A stretch of DNA of 64,000 nt, taken from positions 434,001 to 498,000 of the forward strand of contig JABLXY010000002.1 of NCBI GenBank assembly GCA_013177795.1, in the 5' to 3' direction. Made by a program: the position numbers and the translations under genes. Below, piece after piece: positions 31,625 through 40,590 of this stretch. Source of the stretch: Syntrophaceae bacterium (lineage in GTDB: Bacteria > Desulfobacterota > Syntrophia > Syntrophales > UBA2192). The notes beneath the pieces are model-generated. The model was not told the DNA's origin, ran no database searches, and was given only the letters and a program-made list of their open reading frames with translations. Each line of letters opens with the position of its first letter. Position 1 is the first letter of the stretch.

Positions 31625-32818
31625 GTGTACAAACGCCCAATCTATTCGGTCGTGGCTAAACGGCTCGGTGAGCCAAGGCGGTTTATCCAGGTGCTGGCAG
31701 GGCCCCGCCAGACGGGAAAGACGACCCTGGCACGGCAGATCCTCTCCGACTTCAAAGGCCCGGGGCACTATGCCACCGCTGATGAGCCCGTTTTGAAGAA
31801 CCGGCTCTGGATCGAGCAGCAGTGGGAAACGGCCCGCTTCGAAGCCCGAAAAGAGGGTCGCCGTTCTCCGGGACTTCTTGTTCTGGACGAGGTACAAAAA
31901 ATCCCCGGCTGGTCGGAGACGGTCAAGCGCCTGTGGGACGAGGATACGGCCGCAAAAAGAACCCTTCACGTCATTTTTCTGGATTCTTCCCCGCTGCTGG
32001 TGCAGCGGGGCCTTACGGAGAGCCTGGCGGGGCGCTTCGAGGTTGTCCATGTAACCCATTGGTCTCTGGACGAGATGAGGGGGGCCTTCGGCTGGGATCT
32101 CGACAGGTATCTCTTCTACGGCGGATACCCGGGTGCGGCGGCTCTCGTCAGCGACCACCCGCGATGGAAGCATTACATTCAGGAGTCCCTCATCGAAACC
32201 TCCGTCTCGCGCGATGTTCTCCTGATGACGCGTGTGGACAAGCCGGCCCTGCTGAGACGCCTCTTCGAACTGGGCTGCAGCTATTCAGGCCAGGTGCTGT
32301 CCTACCAGAAGATGATCGGGCAACTGCAGGATGCCGGCAACACGACGACACTTGCCCATTATCTGCAGCTGCTTTCCGGTGCGGGGCTTTTGACGGGGCT
32401 GTCGAAGTATTCCGGACAGAAGGTGAGGCAGAGGGCATCGAGCCCGAAGCTGCTCGTCCTCAACACCGCCCTGATGTCGGCGACATCGCATCTCACCTTG
32501 GACGAGGCGAAGCGCGATCCCGACTACTGGGGACGGCTCGTCGAGACGGCGGTTGGGGCGCATCTGGTCAACAGTGTGATCGGACGGGATGTCCACGTAT
32601 ATTACTGGGCTGCGGGAAATCGCGAGGTCGATTTCGTGCTGCAGCGGGGAAAAGAGCTGGTGGCCATCGAGGTCAAAAGCGGGCGCCTGAAAACAGCCCT
32701 TTCGGGCATGGCGGCGTTCACCTCTGCCGCGAAAGTTCGGAAAGCCCTGCTGGTCGGTCCCCAAGGGATACCGCTGGAGGATTTCCTGCAGACGGACCCG
32801 GCGACGTGGTTCAAGTGA
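31625..32818 (+). CDS. AAA_14 / DUF4143 ATPase (copy 2)
   Basis: 397 residues from GTG 31625, chosen because a GGAGG site ends 4 bases before it; a TTG at 31604 lies inside the palindrome. Walker A GPRQTGKT (26-33), Walker B LLVLDEVQKIPGW, sensor-like IFLDSSPLL where relatives have S/G-S-S. The C-terminal DUF4143 domain has YYWAAGNREVDFVLQRGKEL then VAIEVKSG, a nuclease-like D...E-x-K set. Same family as its neighbours but diverged. Likely controlled by the palindrome just upstream. Confidence 0.87.
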   Translation: MYKRPIYSVVAKRLGEPRRFIQVLAGPRQTGKTTLARQILSDFKGPGHYATADEPVLKNRLWIEQQWETARFEARKEGRRSPGLLVLDEVQKIPGWSETVKRLWDEDTAAKRTLHVIFLDSSPLLVQRGLTESLAGRFEVVHVTHWSLDEMRGAFGWDLDRYLFYGGYPGAAALVSDHPRWKHYIQESLIETSVSRDVLLMTRVDKPALLRRLFELGCSYSGQVLSYQKMIGQLQDAGNTTTLAHYLQLLSGAGLLTGLSKYSGQKVRQRASSPKLLVLNTALMSATSHLTLDEAKRDPDYWGRLVETAVGAHLVNSVIGRDVHVYYWAAGNREVDFVLQRGKELVAIEVKSGRLKTALSGMAAFTSAAKVRKALLVGPQGIPLEDFLQTDPATWFK

Positions 32819-33071
32819 TTATGTCTGCGAAGCGGTGTTTCCTGCCTCGTGGGTCGCGGATCACCGGGCACTGCATACTGCCGCGCAGCGGCACCGCCAG
32901 GCTGCCCGTCTTTTCCGAATCCCCACTTTCTTCACTCAGGCACTTGGGCATTTCTTTTCTTTCCGCCGCTTTGCGGCCTGCTGCTTTTCGTGTCGCGGGG
33001 GCAACGAGGCGAGGTCAACCGATGATTGTCTTCCAGGGGAGCGCTACCGGACAGTGCCTGGCACGGGCCGG
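32819..33071. other. intergenic region between convergent ATPase genes
   Basis: About 250 bases between the 3' ends of ATPase copies 2 and 3. No gene and no clear bidirectional terminator seen. Confidence 0.4.
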
Positions 33072-34238
33072 TCAGGGCTTGGGCGTCTTGCTCAGCTCGT
33101 CACGCAATGCCGGGAGGGCCTTGAGGGGGCACGCGGAAATGTTCTTTTCCACCGGGTACCGGTGCTCACCGGGATAGACAACCCAGAGGTGCTCCAACCC
33201 GAGATCCCGCGCGGCGTGCCCCATCGATTTCGTCATTGCCGGAGCTTCCGTGAACTTGAATTCCATTCCGTACCGGCGGCCGCGGTGGAAAAACAGCAGA
33301 TCCAGTTCCGCCCCGCTGTGTGTAGCCCAGAAGTATGCCTGAGACGGGCGTAGCAGCTGCAGGGCCTGTTCCAGCGCCATTCCCTCCCATGAAGCGCCGA
33401 CTTTCGGGTGTCCCGCGAGGGTGTGGCGGTCCGCGATGCTCAGCAGGCTGTGCAGGATGCCGGAGTCCCGGAGGTAGACTTTCGGGGCCTTGACCTGCCG
33501 TTTCTTGATGTTCTCATACCAAGGCTGAAGCTGCCGGACCATGAAGGTGCCGGTAAGGATATCCAGATAGGAGCGAACGGTTTTATCCGACAGGCTCATG
33601 GCACGCCCCAGTTCCGAGCCGTTCCACGTCTGTCCGTGATAATGGGCCAGCATGGTCCAGAAGCGCCGCATCGCGGCGGCGGGTATTGTGATCCCGAGCT
33701 GTGGGATGTCCCGTTCGAGATAGGTCCTGATGAAGCCTTCGCGCCAGGCGATGCTTTCCTCCTCGGAGTCCGCCAGGTAGGAGCGGGGAAACCCGCCTCG
33801 CAGCCACAGTGTATTGAGGGAACCGGCTCCCGTCTCGCTGAGGTCGAAGCCCGAGAGTTCGATGAACTGCACCCGGCCCGCCAGGGTCTCGGAAGCATGC
33901 TTGATCAAGTCGGGCGATGCGCTTCCCAGGATCAGAAAGCGGGCTTTGCTCTTCGGCCGATCCGCCAGAATCCGCAGGACGTTGAACAGATCGGGCATCT
34001 GCTGAATCTCGTCGAGCACGATCAAGCCCTCGAGCGAGCCCAGCATCATCTCGGGATTCTGCAGGCGGCGCCTGTCCGCTTGGGATTCGAGATCGAAATG
34101 AACGGACGACCGCTGAGACGCCTCAAACATCCGGGCGAGGGTGGTCTTTCCGCACTGCCGGGGACCGATCAGGGCCGTGACGGGGGACCTTCCCACCGCG
34201 CCGGCCATCTGCTCGAGGTATGAGGGTCTTTTGATCAT
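33072..34238 (-). CDS. AAA_14 / DUF4143 ATPase (copy 3)
   Basis: 388 residues from the ATG at 34238 (a TTG two codons upstream is also possible). Walker A GPRQCGKT (25-32), Walker B LIVLDEIQQMPDLF, sensor ILGSASPDLI, and a C-terminal DUF4143 part with YFWATHSGAELDLLFFHRGRR followed by GMEFKF. Convergent to copy 2 and divergent from the region with the candidate small RNA. A 7-bp-arm inverted repeat lies 20 bases before its start, as in copy 2, suggesting self-regulation. Confidence 0.87.
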   Translation of the reverse strand: MIKRPSYLEQMAGAVGRSPVTALIGPRQCGKTTLARMFEASQRSSVHFDLESQADRRRLQNPEMMLGSLEGLIVLDEIQQMPDLFNVLRILADRPKSKARFLILGSASPDLIKHASETLAGRVQFIELSGFDLSETGAGSLNTLWLRGGFPRSYLADSEEESIAWREGFIRTYLERDIPQLGITIPAAAMRRFWTMLAHYHGQTWNGSELGRAMSLSDKTVRSYLDILTGTFMVRQLQPWYENIKKRQVKAPKVYLRDSGILHSLLSIADRHTLAGHPKVGASWEGMALEQALQLLRPSQAYFWATHSGAELDLLFFHRGRRYGMEFKFTEAPAMTKSMGHAARDLGLEHLWVVYPGEHRYPVEKNISACPLKALPALRDELSKTPKP

Positions 34239-34258
34239 GCACAAATACTACCATGAAT

Positions 34259-34279
34259 ATTCGGAATGTCAATCCGAAT
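34259..34279. promoter_or_regulatory. inverted repeat upstream of ATPase copy 3
   Basis: ATTCGGA (34259-34265) and TCCGAAT (34273-34279) with a seven-base spacer, 20 bases before the minus-strand ATG. The surrounding bases are AT-rich. Probable operator of the minus-strand gene. Confidence 0.45.
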
Positions 34280-34428
34280 TATCAATGTATTCCTGAGGCC
34301 CGTCCTGTGGATGCCCTTTGCGCCCCTGCAGCCCTTGAACCCATGAACCCGTCTTGAATCGAAGCGGGACCCTGCCGCGTTGTCTTCTCTTATTCGCCTT
34401 TTCCCTGCACCCCATGCATCAAAATCTG

Positions 34429-34457
34429 TTGATAACCGTCATGAATTCTGCTATTCA
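34429..34457 (+). promoter_or_regulatory. candidate promoter of a small RNA
   Basis: TTGATA (34429-34434), a 17-base spacer, TATTCA (34452-34457). It points at a strong terminator 60-80 bases downstream with no coding sequence between. Confidence 0.4.
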
Positions 34458-34463
34458 GAGCAG

Positions 34464-34543
34464 CAAAAAACAGGGTACTTCGCTGCCATGACGAAGCATG
34501 AACCAGGAAGCCCGGTTCGATCCCCATCGAGCCGGGCATTTTT
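34464..34543 (+). ncRNA. candidate small RNA, about 80 nt
   Basis: Predicted from a promoter at 34429-34457 and the strong terminator at 34510-34543 with no ORF between. A CTTCG...CGAAG hairpin inside GGGT...AACC lies near 34478-34506, followed by AGGAA and the terminator stem. It matches no RNA family I recognise. A leader left after loss of its gene is an alternative. Confidence 0.35.
34510..34543 (+). terminator. strong rho-independent terminator
   Basis: GCCCGGTTCGAT (34510-34521) pairs over 12 positions with ATCGAGCCGGGC (34526-34537), one G-U pair, four-base loop CCCC, then ATTTTTATTT. No plus-strand protein gene lies upstream within 1.6 kb except ATPase copy 2, whose 3' end is beyond the convergent copy 3. 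Confidence 0.75.
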
Positions 34544-34855
34544 ATTTAAATTTCAATAACATGGATCTATCCCCCGGGAAGCGGAGGCAGCCCCGGAAAG
34601 GGGCCTGACCGGCAGGGAATTTGCAAGGCATTGACCCGGGGTGCTGTAAGGCAAGCGAAGGCCCCTTGATCATTTCCGCGCACGCGGGAATCCACGCACA
34701 ACCCTTACCACACCTGAAGACGAAACAGGCCGCCCCCACCCGGCGCACCGGCTTGTTTGACGGGATACCGGACCGGGCCACAGGTGCGCCCGGCCCGCTC
34801 GATTATCAGATTGAGGCGGCAAAAGGCGGAGTGGACAGACGCCCCCCCCCCTTAT

Positions 34856-34965
34856 TCCCCTCTCCCCCGGCAAGAGAGGCACCTAAAAATTTCCCTCTCC
34901 CCCGGCGGGAGAGGCAACACCATGTTCCCCTCTCCCCCGGCGGGAGAGGGCAAGGGTGAGGGGGG
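34856..34965. repeat. three CTCTCCCCCGGCGGGAGAGG palindromic repeats
   Basis: Copies at about 34856-34878, 34891-34914 and 34925-34961, the last with the common GGGTGAGGGG tail. Single copies also lie at 46618-46658, 47839-47881 and 49551-49588. A widespread proteobacterial intergenic palindrome type. Confidence 0.65.
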
Positions 34966-35042
34966 ATTACTCCCGCCCCTCGCGCCGTCACAACGGCATT
35001 CGAGCACCGTCTCCGACTGAAGAGAGAGGGTAAGCGTCACCC

Positions 35043-36914
35043 ATGGCCACCATGATCCCCAGCGGCGTGGATCAGTTCACCACCGACGGCGAGCGGCAGT
35101 TCTACCGCTTCCTCGAGCGCGTCGCCCGGCCCGACAGCCGCTACCTCTCCTGGTACCTCCCCGACATCCGGGGCAAGGAGCCCGACTTCCTGCTGTTCTC
35201 CGACGAGGTGGGCCTCGTCATCTTCGAGGTTAAGGACTGGAGCCTCGAGCAGATCCGCGAGGCCGGCCCCCAGTACTTCGTCCTCGACATGGGAGGCAAG
35301 ACCGAGAAGCGCCGCAACCCCTTCCAGCAGGCAAGGGACTACTTCGCCGACGTCATGAACCGCATCAAAGAGGACGGCTTTCTCCTCTCCTCCGACCCCC
35401 GCTTTGCGGGCAAGGTCAAGATCCCCGTCAACTGCGGCGTCGTCTTCCCCAACATCAACAAGTACGAGTACCGCGAAAAGGGCCTAGACCGCGTCATTGA
35501 CCCCGAGAAGATCTTCTTCTGGGACGACCTGCACCCCCAGTCGGACCACTGGGCCGACCCCTCGGGCCGGTGCTTCCTCGATGCCCTCAAGAAGATGTTC
35601 GTCCCCCAATTCAGCTTCCGCGTCACGGGAAAAGAGCTCGAGCGCCTCAAGGCCCTCCTTTTCCCCGTCGTGCGCATCGAGCTGCCCCCACGGGACAAAA
35701 AAGACAAACTGGAGGAGGACAAGCGCCGCCTCCGTGTCCTCGACCACAACCAAGAGGCCCTGGCCCGCAAGATCGAGGGCGGCCACCGCATCCTCACGGG
35801 CCCCTCGGGCTGCGGCAAGACCCTCGTCCTCGTCCACCGGGCAGCCCTTCTCAAGCACTACAACCCCGAGATCCGGAACATCCTCTTTGTCTGCTACAAC
35901 ATCACCCTCGTCAACTACATCAAGCGCCTCCTTGCCGACAAGAAGGTCCCCCTGGGAGCAGGCGGCGTCGAGGTCATGCACTTCTTCGAGCTCTGCTCGA
36001 GAATCCTCGGTGAAAAGGTCGATTACGAGAAGCAGGACCAGGCTTACTACGACACGGTCGTGCAGCTCGCGCTCGAAAAGGCGCAAGCCGGCAACATGCA
36101 ATACGACGCCGTCCTCATCGACGAGGGCCAGGACTTCAGCGACGACATGTTCAGGGTTGCAACGAGCCTTCTGAACAAAAAGACCGACAACCTCATGATC
36201 GCCCTCGACGACAACCAGAACATCTACCGCAGCGGCCAGGCGTGGAAGAACCTCGGCATCCGGGCCCAAGGGAGGGTCCACAGGCTCAACCACGTCTACC
36301 GCAACACCATAGAGATCGCCAGCTTTGCCGCCCGGTTCATGAGCGAAAGCAGCCCAGTCCCTGTGTCATCCCGTGCAGGCGAAGCGGGACACGAAGTCCA
36401 TACCGGTAGCCAGCCCGAGCTCTTCCCTGACTTCTTCGACTACCACGGCCCGCAGCCCGAGATAAAGCAGCTGCCCGACACAAAGGCCATCGTCGACTAC
36501 GTGGCAACTAAAATCAAGGCACTCACCGACGAGGGCATGCCTCTCTCTGAGATCGCCGTCCTGTACACCGTCAAGCAGCCCTACGACGGCACAACAAAGC
36601 CCATCCCGGAACTCGTCGGCCATGCCCTCGAACAAAAGGGCATCCTCTCCAACTGGGTCTCCGAGGACTACAGAGCCAAGAAGACCTACGACATCACCAC
36701 AAACAACGTCACCATCTCCACCATCCAGAGCGCCAAAGGGCTGGACTATGCCTGCGTGTTCCTGCTGGGGCTGGACTCGCCGAAAATCGCGGATTGGTCG
36801 GCAGAGGTGGCAAAGAACCTCACCTATGTGGCCGTCACAAGGGCGAGGGAGCGGCTGCACATCCCATTTTGCATCAAGACGGTATTGATTGGACGAATCG
36901 AGAGCGCATTATGA
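35043..36914 (+). CDS. NERD-domain nuclease fused to UvrD-like SF1 helicase
   Basis: 623 residues. The N-terminal NERD domain (about 14-120) shows GERQFYRFL, PDFLLFSDEVGLVIFEVKDW and QQARDY, with E17, D48, E62 and K64 as the probable metal-dependent nuclease residues (PD-(D/E)XK type). The helicase part starts near 230: Walker A GPSGCGKT (253-260), Walker B VLIDEGQDF (about 357-365), DDNQNIYRSG, motif V-like TISTIQSAKGLDY and motif VI VAVTRARERL near the end. Such nuclease-helicase fusions process DNA ends and are frequent in defence islands. It follows the repeat cluster and overlaps by four bases the ATG of a truncated SbcD-like gene, pointing to a former operon of DNA-processing enzymes. 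Confidence 0.88.
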   Translation: MATMIPSGVDQFTTDGERQFYRFLERVARPDSRYLSWYLPDIRGKEPDFLLFSDEVGLVIFEVKDWSLEQIREAGPQYFVLDMGGKTEKRRNPFQQARDYFADVMNRIKEDGFLLSSDPRFAGKVKIPVNCGVVFPNINKYEYREKGLDRVIDPEKIFFWDDLHPQSDHWADPSGRCFLDALKKMFVPQFSFRVTGKELERLKALLFPVVRIELPPRDKKDKLEEDKRRLRVLDHNQEALARKIEGGHRILTGPSGCGKTLVLVHRAALLKHYNPEIRNILFVCYNITLVNYIKRLLADKKVPLGAGGVEVMHFFELCSRILGEKVDYEKQDQAYYDTVVQLALEKAQAGNMQYDAVLIDEGQDFSDDMFRVATSLLNKKTDNLMIALDDNQNIYRSGQAWKNLGIRAQGRVHRLNHVYRNTIEIASFAARFMSESSPVPVSSRAGEAGHEVHTGSQPELFPDFFDYHGPQPEIKQLPDTKAIVDYVATKIKALTDEGMPLSEIAVLYTVKQPYDGTTKPIPELVGHALEQKGILSNWVSEDYRAKKTYDITTNNVTISTIQSAKGLDYACVFLLGLDSPKIADWSAEVAKNLTYVAVTRARERLHIPFCIKTVLIGRIESAL

Positions 36915-37063
36915 AATTCATCCACGCCGCCGACATCCACCTCGACAGCCCGCTCGTTGGCCTCCAATTCTACGAGGGGCGCCCGTCGTGTCAATCCGGG
37001 AACTGGCCGAGAAATATGACGTACCTGTCAGAACGCATCGAAGCTGTCAGGGCTGCCGGATAA
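36911..37063 (+). pseudogene. truncated SbcD/Mre11-like metallophosphoesterase start
   Basis: 50 codons. The first 20 residues, MKFIHAADIHLDSPLVGLQF, are the exact kind of start seen in SbcD-like exonucleases (DxH metal motif AADIHLDSP). After YEG the similarity moves to another frame (GAPVVSIRELAEKYD in frame +1) and then ends, while the DNA becomes AT-rich. So the gene has a frameshift and has lost its remaining 90 percent or so. The ATGA overlap with the NERD-helicase gene shows the two were one operon. Confidence 0.65.
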
Positions 37064-37577
37064 ATCGGAAAAGCTTAGAGAATTGAGGGAGAGGCAGCGG
37101 GACAAGAATTATGTCTACGATGAATAATTGAAGATTTCTGAACCCAGATACGCAAATCTAGAATTTCCGAGCGAGACATCAACACATCAATCTGACTGAC
37201 AGCGCAGCTGCTCTGCCCTTCTGTCCTTGCGAACTACAGAACCTAATACCACCATATCTATAGCAAAGCGCGTCTCTGAAGCACTGCCGCCCGCCGAAAC
37301 TTACGAATGCAATAAAGACGATGTTGTTGACAAATTTATGCGTTAATTTTAGATGAAATCCGGGAGGAGAGTCTGCGTCGTATTGGAAATAACATTCTGT
37401 TTTCCTGAGGGGAACATTGAAGATATCTAAGGAACCATAAAGCCCGAGCGGAAGCATCTCTTGGTCGGTCTTTTTTATCTGATGTCAAACGAATCTATTG
37501 AAGAACCATAATGGTGTTGAAGACTATCCTTGAGTAAGTAGGGCCTAATCAAAAGTTATGTCAAATGAGCAAGCTAT
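37064..37577. other. 514-base AT-rich stretch, no supported gene
   Basis: Base composition drops sharply after about 37070 relative to the NERD-helicase gene. A 92-codon minus-strand frame (37179-37457) has no recognisable family. This is probably the left junction of the foreign segment carrying the methyltransferase-HNH gene. Confidence 0.5.
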
Positions 37578-38008
37578 ATGAGTATCGATGATCTCACACT
37601 CAAATATTATTCTCAGAATGCTGCAAAAGTAGCTGAGCGATACAACAATGTTGACAGCGGTCTGCCAGCTTATTTCCGGCGGACTCTTCAAATCGGTGCT
37701 CGCATTTTGGATATAGGTGCCGGCTCAGGCCGGGACATGTATTATCTGCTTAAGTCAGGATTTGACGTCTATGGTGTGGAACCATGTTATGAACTGAGAG
37801 CTTTAGCACTAGCGACATATCCCGATTTAGAAGGGCGATTGGAGACAGGATCATTGCCTGATATCGGCCGACCATACGGAGGCAATTATGATGCTATTGT
37901 ATGTTCTGCTGTGCTAATGCACGTGCAAAAGGCGGAAATCTTCTCGTCGGCATATGCAATAAGGGAGAATCTCAAGGATAAAGGTCGTCTTTTAATTTCG
38001 CTCCCCAG
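37578..38008 (+). pseudogene. SAM methyltransferase-HNH fusion gene, 5' part (interrupted by IS3)
   Basis: First 143 codons plus two bases of an interrupted gene. The class I SAM-binding motif ILDIGAGSGRDMYYLLKSG is at about 43-61, the acidic YGVEPC strand follows, and the post-motif LLISLP strand lies just before the break. It looks like a small-molecule or protein type methyltransferase domain; DNA methyltransferase catalytic motifs ([DNS]PP[YF] or PC) are not seen. The reading frame is cut at 38008 by the IS3 end and continues at 41961. AT-rich codon use differs from the high-GC neighbours. Transcribed from the AT-rich stretch upstream. Confidence 0.8.
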
Positions 38009-38026
38009 TGGAGTGCCCCCCTGCGG

Positions 38027-38801
38027 TTAGACAACTGCGGTTAGGGTAACCGGACAGGACTTGGCGTTGTTGAACATTTCTTCAAACTCCACAGGCGGCC
38101 GATATCCCAGTGAGGAGTGCAGCCGCTTGCGATTATAAACGTCCTCGATGAAGGAGGGAAGACGATTCTGGACATCGGCCATCGTCCGGTACTCCCAGAG
38201 GTAGACCTCCTCGGCCTTCAGGGTCTTGATGAAGCTCTCGGCGGCCGCATTGTCGTAGGGGTTGCCCTTGCGGGCCATGCTGATTCGGAAGCCGTTGGCA
38301 AGCAACTCCTCCACGTAGTCTCGGGAGGCATACTGGACCCCGCGATCCGAGTGATGGATGATTCCTGCCGGGGGTCTGCGACGCGCCAGGGCCATCCGGA
38401 GGGCCTCCAGGCACAGGGTTGTGTCGATATTGCGCGAGAGCGCATAGCCCACGACCCTGCGGGCAAAGAGATCCAGGATGACCGCCAGATAGACAAAGCC
38501 GCTCAGGATGGCAATGTAGGTGATGTCGGCCACCCAGAGCTGGTTGGGGCCCGTGACCAGCAGGTTCTGCGCGAGGTTGGGATAGACCCGATGGGGATGC
38601 TCGCTGTTGGTGGTGCGGACCCAGCGGCGCCTGGGCTTGCGCGTCAATTCCTGTTCGCGCATGACGCGAAGCACCTTCTTGTGGTTGTCCCGGAACCCTC
38701 GACGATGCAGCTCCTTGGTCACCCGGCGATACCCGTAGCCGGGGAACTCCTCGATCACGGTCTCGATGCGGGCGATGAGCGCTTTCTCCCCGTCGGGTTG
38801 G
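38027..38801 (-). pseudogene. IS3 transposase OrfB, 3' part
   Basis: C-terminal 250 or so residues of the IS3 DDE integrase-type transposase. Motifs include GYRRVTKELHRRG, the catalytic first aspartate in LWVADITYI, the second in IIHHSDRGVQYAS, and the glutamate in NAAAESFIKTLKAE. It ends near the left IS end. The 5' part is on the far side of IS21 (41487-41620). Joining the two after removal of IS21 and one CTCTT copy gives a continuous frame (SKSQP at the joint), so OrfB was intact when IS21 arrived. Confidence 0.88.
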
Positions 38802-39038
38802 CTCTTTGTTAATCATCACTGCTATAGAGCCAATACGTGATCGCCGTAATGAGGCCAGTTGGTGATCGCCGCAATGGAGCCGGTTGCTGATCGGCGCAAT
38901 CGGGCCACTTCATGATCGCCGTAATCGAGCCACCCTGTTGTTGCGGGGAGGCGGGATGAGGGTTGAGAGGGATCTCGGACCGCGGCAGCCACGTTGCTAT
39001 ACTCCCGGTCAATGCCGAAAGCCGGGAGGAGCATGGAC

Positions 39039-40577
39039 ATGAGCAACAGGAGGTTCGAGATGTACCAGTACCGAAACGTGATTCACCGCATGCGCATGGG
39101 CGAGAGCGACCGCACGATCGCCCTGGCGAAGCTGATGGGCCGCGGCAAGTGCAAGCAGGTCCGCCGGATCGCCGAACAAAACGGCTGGCTGGGCAAGGGG
39201 CCGCTGCCCGACGATGAGGCCCTGGCGGCGGCCTTCGAGATCAAGCCGGCGGTCAATCCCACCCATGTATCCCGGTCGCTTCCCTTTACGGATCAGATCC
39301 GCCAGTGGGTCGAGCAGGGCGTTCGCATGACGACGATCTACCGGGCCCTGGTCGATCGGTTCGGCTTTCGCGGCAGCTACTCGTCCGTTCGCCGTTTGGT
39401 GCTTCGCTTGCGGCTTCGGCAGCCGCAGGCGAGCTGCGTGCTGGAGTTTGAGCCGGGCGAGGCGGCCCAGGTCGACTTCGGCAAGGGGCCCGATATCCGG
39501 GACGCCTTCACGGGCTGCGTGCTGAAGACGTGGGTCTTCGTGATGACCCTGTGCTTCAGCCGCCATGTCTACGCCGAGGTCGTCACGGACCAGAGCGTGT
39601 CGACCTGGCTTGCCTGTCACCGCCGTGCCTTCGAGTACTTCGGCGGCATCCCCGGCAAGATGATCATCGACAACCTCAAGAGCGCCATAACGCGTGCCTG
39701 CTTCCATGACCCGGACGTTCAGCGCTCCTATGCGGAGCTGGCCGAAGGCTACGGGTTTCTGATCTCGCCGTGCCCGCCGGGGGATCCCAAGAAGAAGGGG
39801 CGCGTCGAGAGCGGCGTGAAGTACGTCAAGGGCTCCTTCGTCCCCCTGCGCGAGTTTCGATCCCTGGCCGACGCCAACGGGCAGCTTCGGCGATGGTGCC
39901 TGGAGACGGCCGGAAACCGCATCCACGGCACGACCCGTCAAAAGCCGCTGAGCCTCTTTGCCGAGGCGGAGAAGGCGATGCTGAAGCCCCTGCCGGCAGT
40001 CCCGGTCGAGATCGCCGCCTGGAGCCACGTCAAGGTCCACGGCAACGGCCATGTCCAGTTCGAGAAGGCGTACTACTCGGTGCCGTTTCAGCTCATCGGC
40101 CGCGAACTGTGGCTCAAGGCCACAGACACCACGGTCAAGCTCTATCACGCCCTGGCGCTCGTGGCCTGCCATGCGCGGCTTCACCGGCCCGGCCAGCGAT
40201 CCACGGTCGATGACCACATGCCGCCCGAGGCCCTGGCGTACAAGCTTCGGGACCCCCAGTGGTGCCTTCGACAGGCCGAGGCGATCGGGCCCGCGTGCCG
40301 TGAGCTCATCGAGCGGCTCTTCAGCAGCCGCGTCCTGGACAATCTCCGCGCCGCCCAGGGCATCGTCGCCCTGGGGAAGCCCTACGGGGCTGCGCGGCTG
40401 GAGAGCGCCTGCCGACGGGCGCTGCACTTCGACAATCCCCGGTATCGAACCGTCAAGGAGATCCTGAAGCAGGGCCTGGATCAGGCGCCGGTGGAGGCGG
40501 CCCCACCGCCGCTCTCCACGGTCTACACCCTGCAGGGCCGGTTCCTGCGCGGTGCCGGCGAGCAGCCGCTGCATTGA
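39039..40577 (+). CDS. istA: IS21 transposase IstA
   Basis: 512 residues from ATG 39039, with a GGGAGGA ribosome binding site 8-9 bases upstream; ATGs at 39012 and 39033 are less well placed. An N-terminal HTH region (about 10-50) is followed by a DDE integrase core: AAQVDFGKGP, MIIDNLKSA and GRVESGVKYVKG carry the two aspartates and the glutamate. IstA cuts and joins DNA ends and works with the IstB ATPase encoded 13 bases downstream. Length is normal for the family. Confidence 0.93.
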   Translation: MSNRRFEMYQYRNVIHRMRMGESDRTIALAKLMGRGKCKQVRRIAEQNGWLGKGPLPDDEALAAAFEIKPAVNPTHVSRSLPFTDQIRQWVEQGVRMTTIYRALVDRFGFRGSYSSVRRLVLRLRLRQPQASCVLEFEPGEAAQVDFGKGPDIRDAFTGCVLKTWVFVMTLCFSRHVYAEVVTDQSVSTWLACHRRAFEYFGGIPGKMIIDNLKSAITRACFHDPDVQRSYAELAEGYGFLISPCPPGDPKKKGRVESGVKYVKGSFVPLREFRSLADANGQLRRWCLETAGNRIHGTTRQKPLSLFAEAEKAMLKPLPAVPVEIAAWSHVKVHGNGHVQFEKAYYSVPFQLIGRELWLKATDTTVKLYHALALVACHARLHRPGQRSTVDDHMPPEALAYKLRDPQWCLRQAEAIGPACRELIERLFSSRVLDNLRAAQGIVALGKPYGAARLESACRRALHFDNPRYRTVKEILKQGLDQAPVEAAPPPLSTVYTLQGRFLRGAGEQPLH

Positions 40578-40590
40578 GGAGGTGAGCGCC

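Larger units (their letters stand above)
34239..35042. other. 804-base stretch without a protein gene
   Basis: Contains the copy 3 upstream inverted repeat, a candidate small RNA with promoter and terminator (34429-34543), a partial ATTTCCGCGCACGCGGGAAT repeat near 34672, and a cluster of CTCTCCCCCGG repeats (34856-34965). No believable ORF in the remainder. Confidence 0.6.

Noticed and set aside
34510-34537. tRNA-like GGTTCGATCCCC
   Set aside because: Looks like a T-loop but lies in a 12-pair terminator stem, and no acceptor or anticodon arm can be formed upstream.
37179-37457. 92-codon minus-strand ORF in AT-rich DNA
   Set aside because: No recognised family, no ribosome binding site of note; kept only as part of the unassigned stretch.
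37578-38008. Methyltransferase as part of a classical restriction-modification system
   Set aside because: No DNA methyltransferase catalytic motif seen; the SAM domain is of the small-molecule or protein methyltransferase type.
38835-38935. Four regularly spaced direct repeats, CRISPR-like at first sight
   Set aside because: Repeats are degenerate, spacers too short, and they sit at an IS21 end where multiple transposase-binding repeats are expected.
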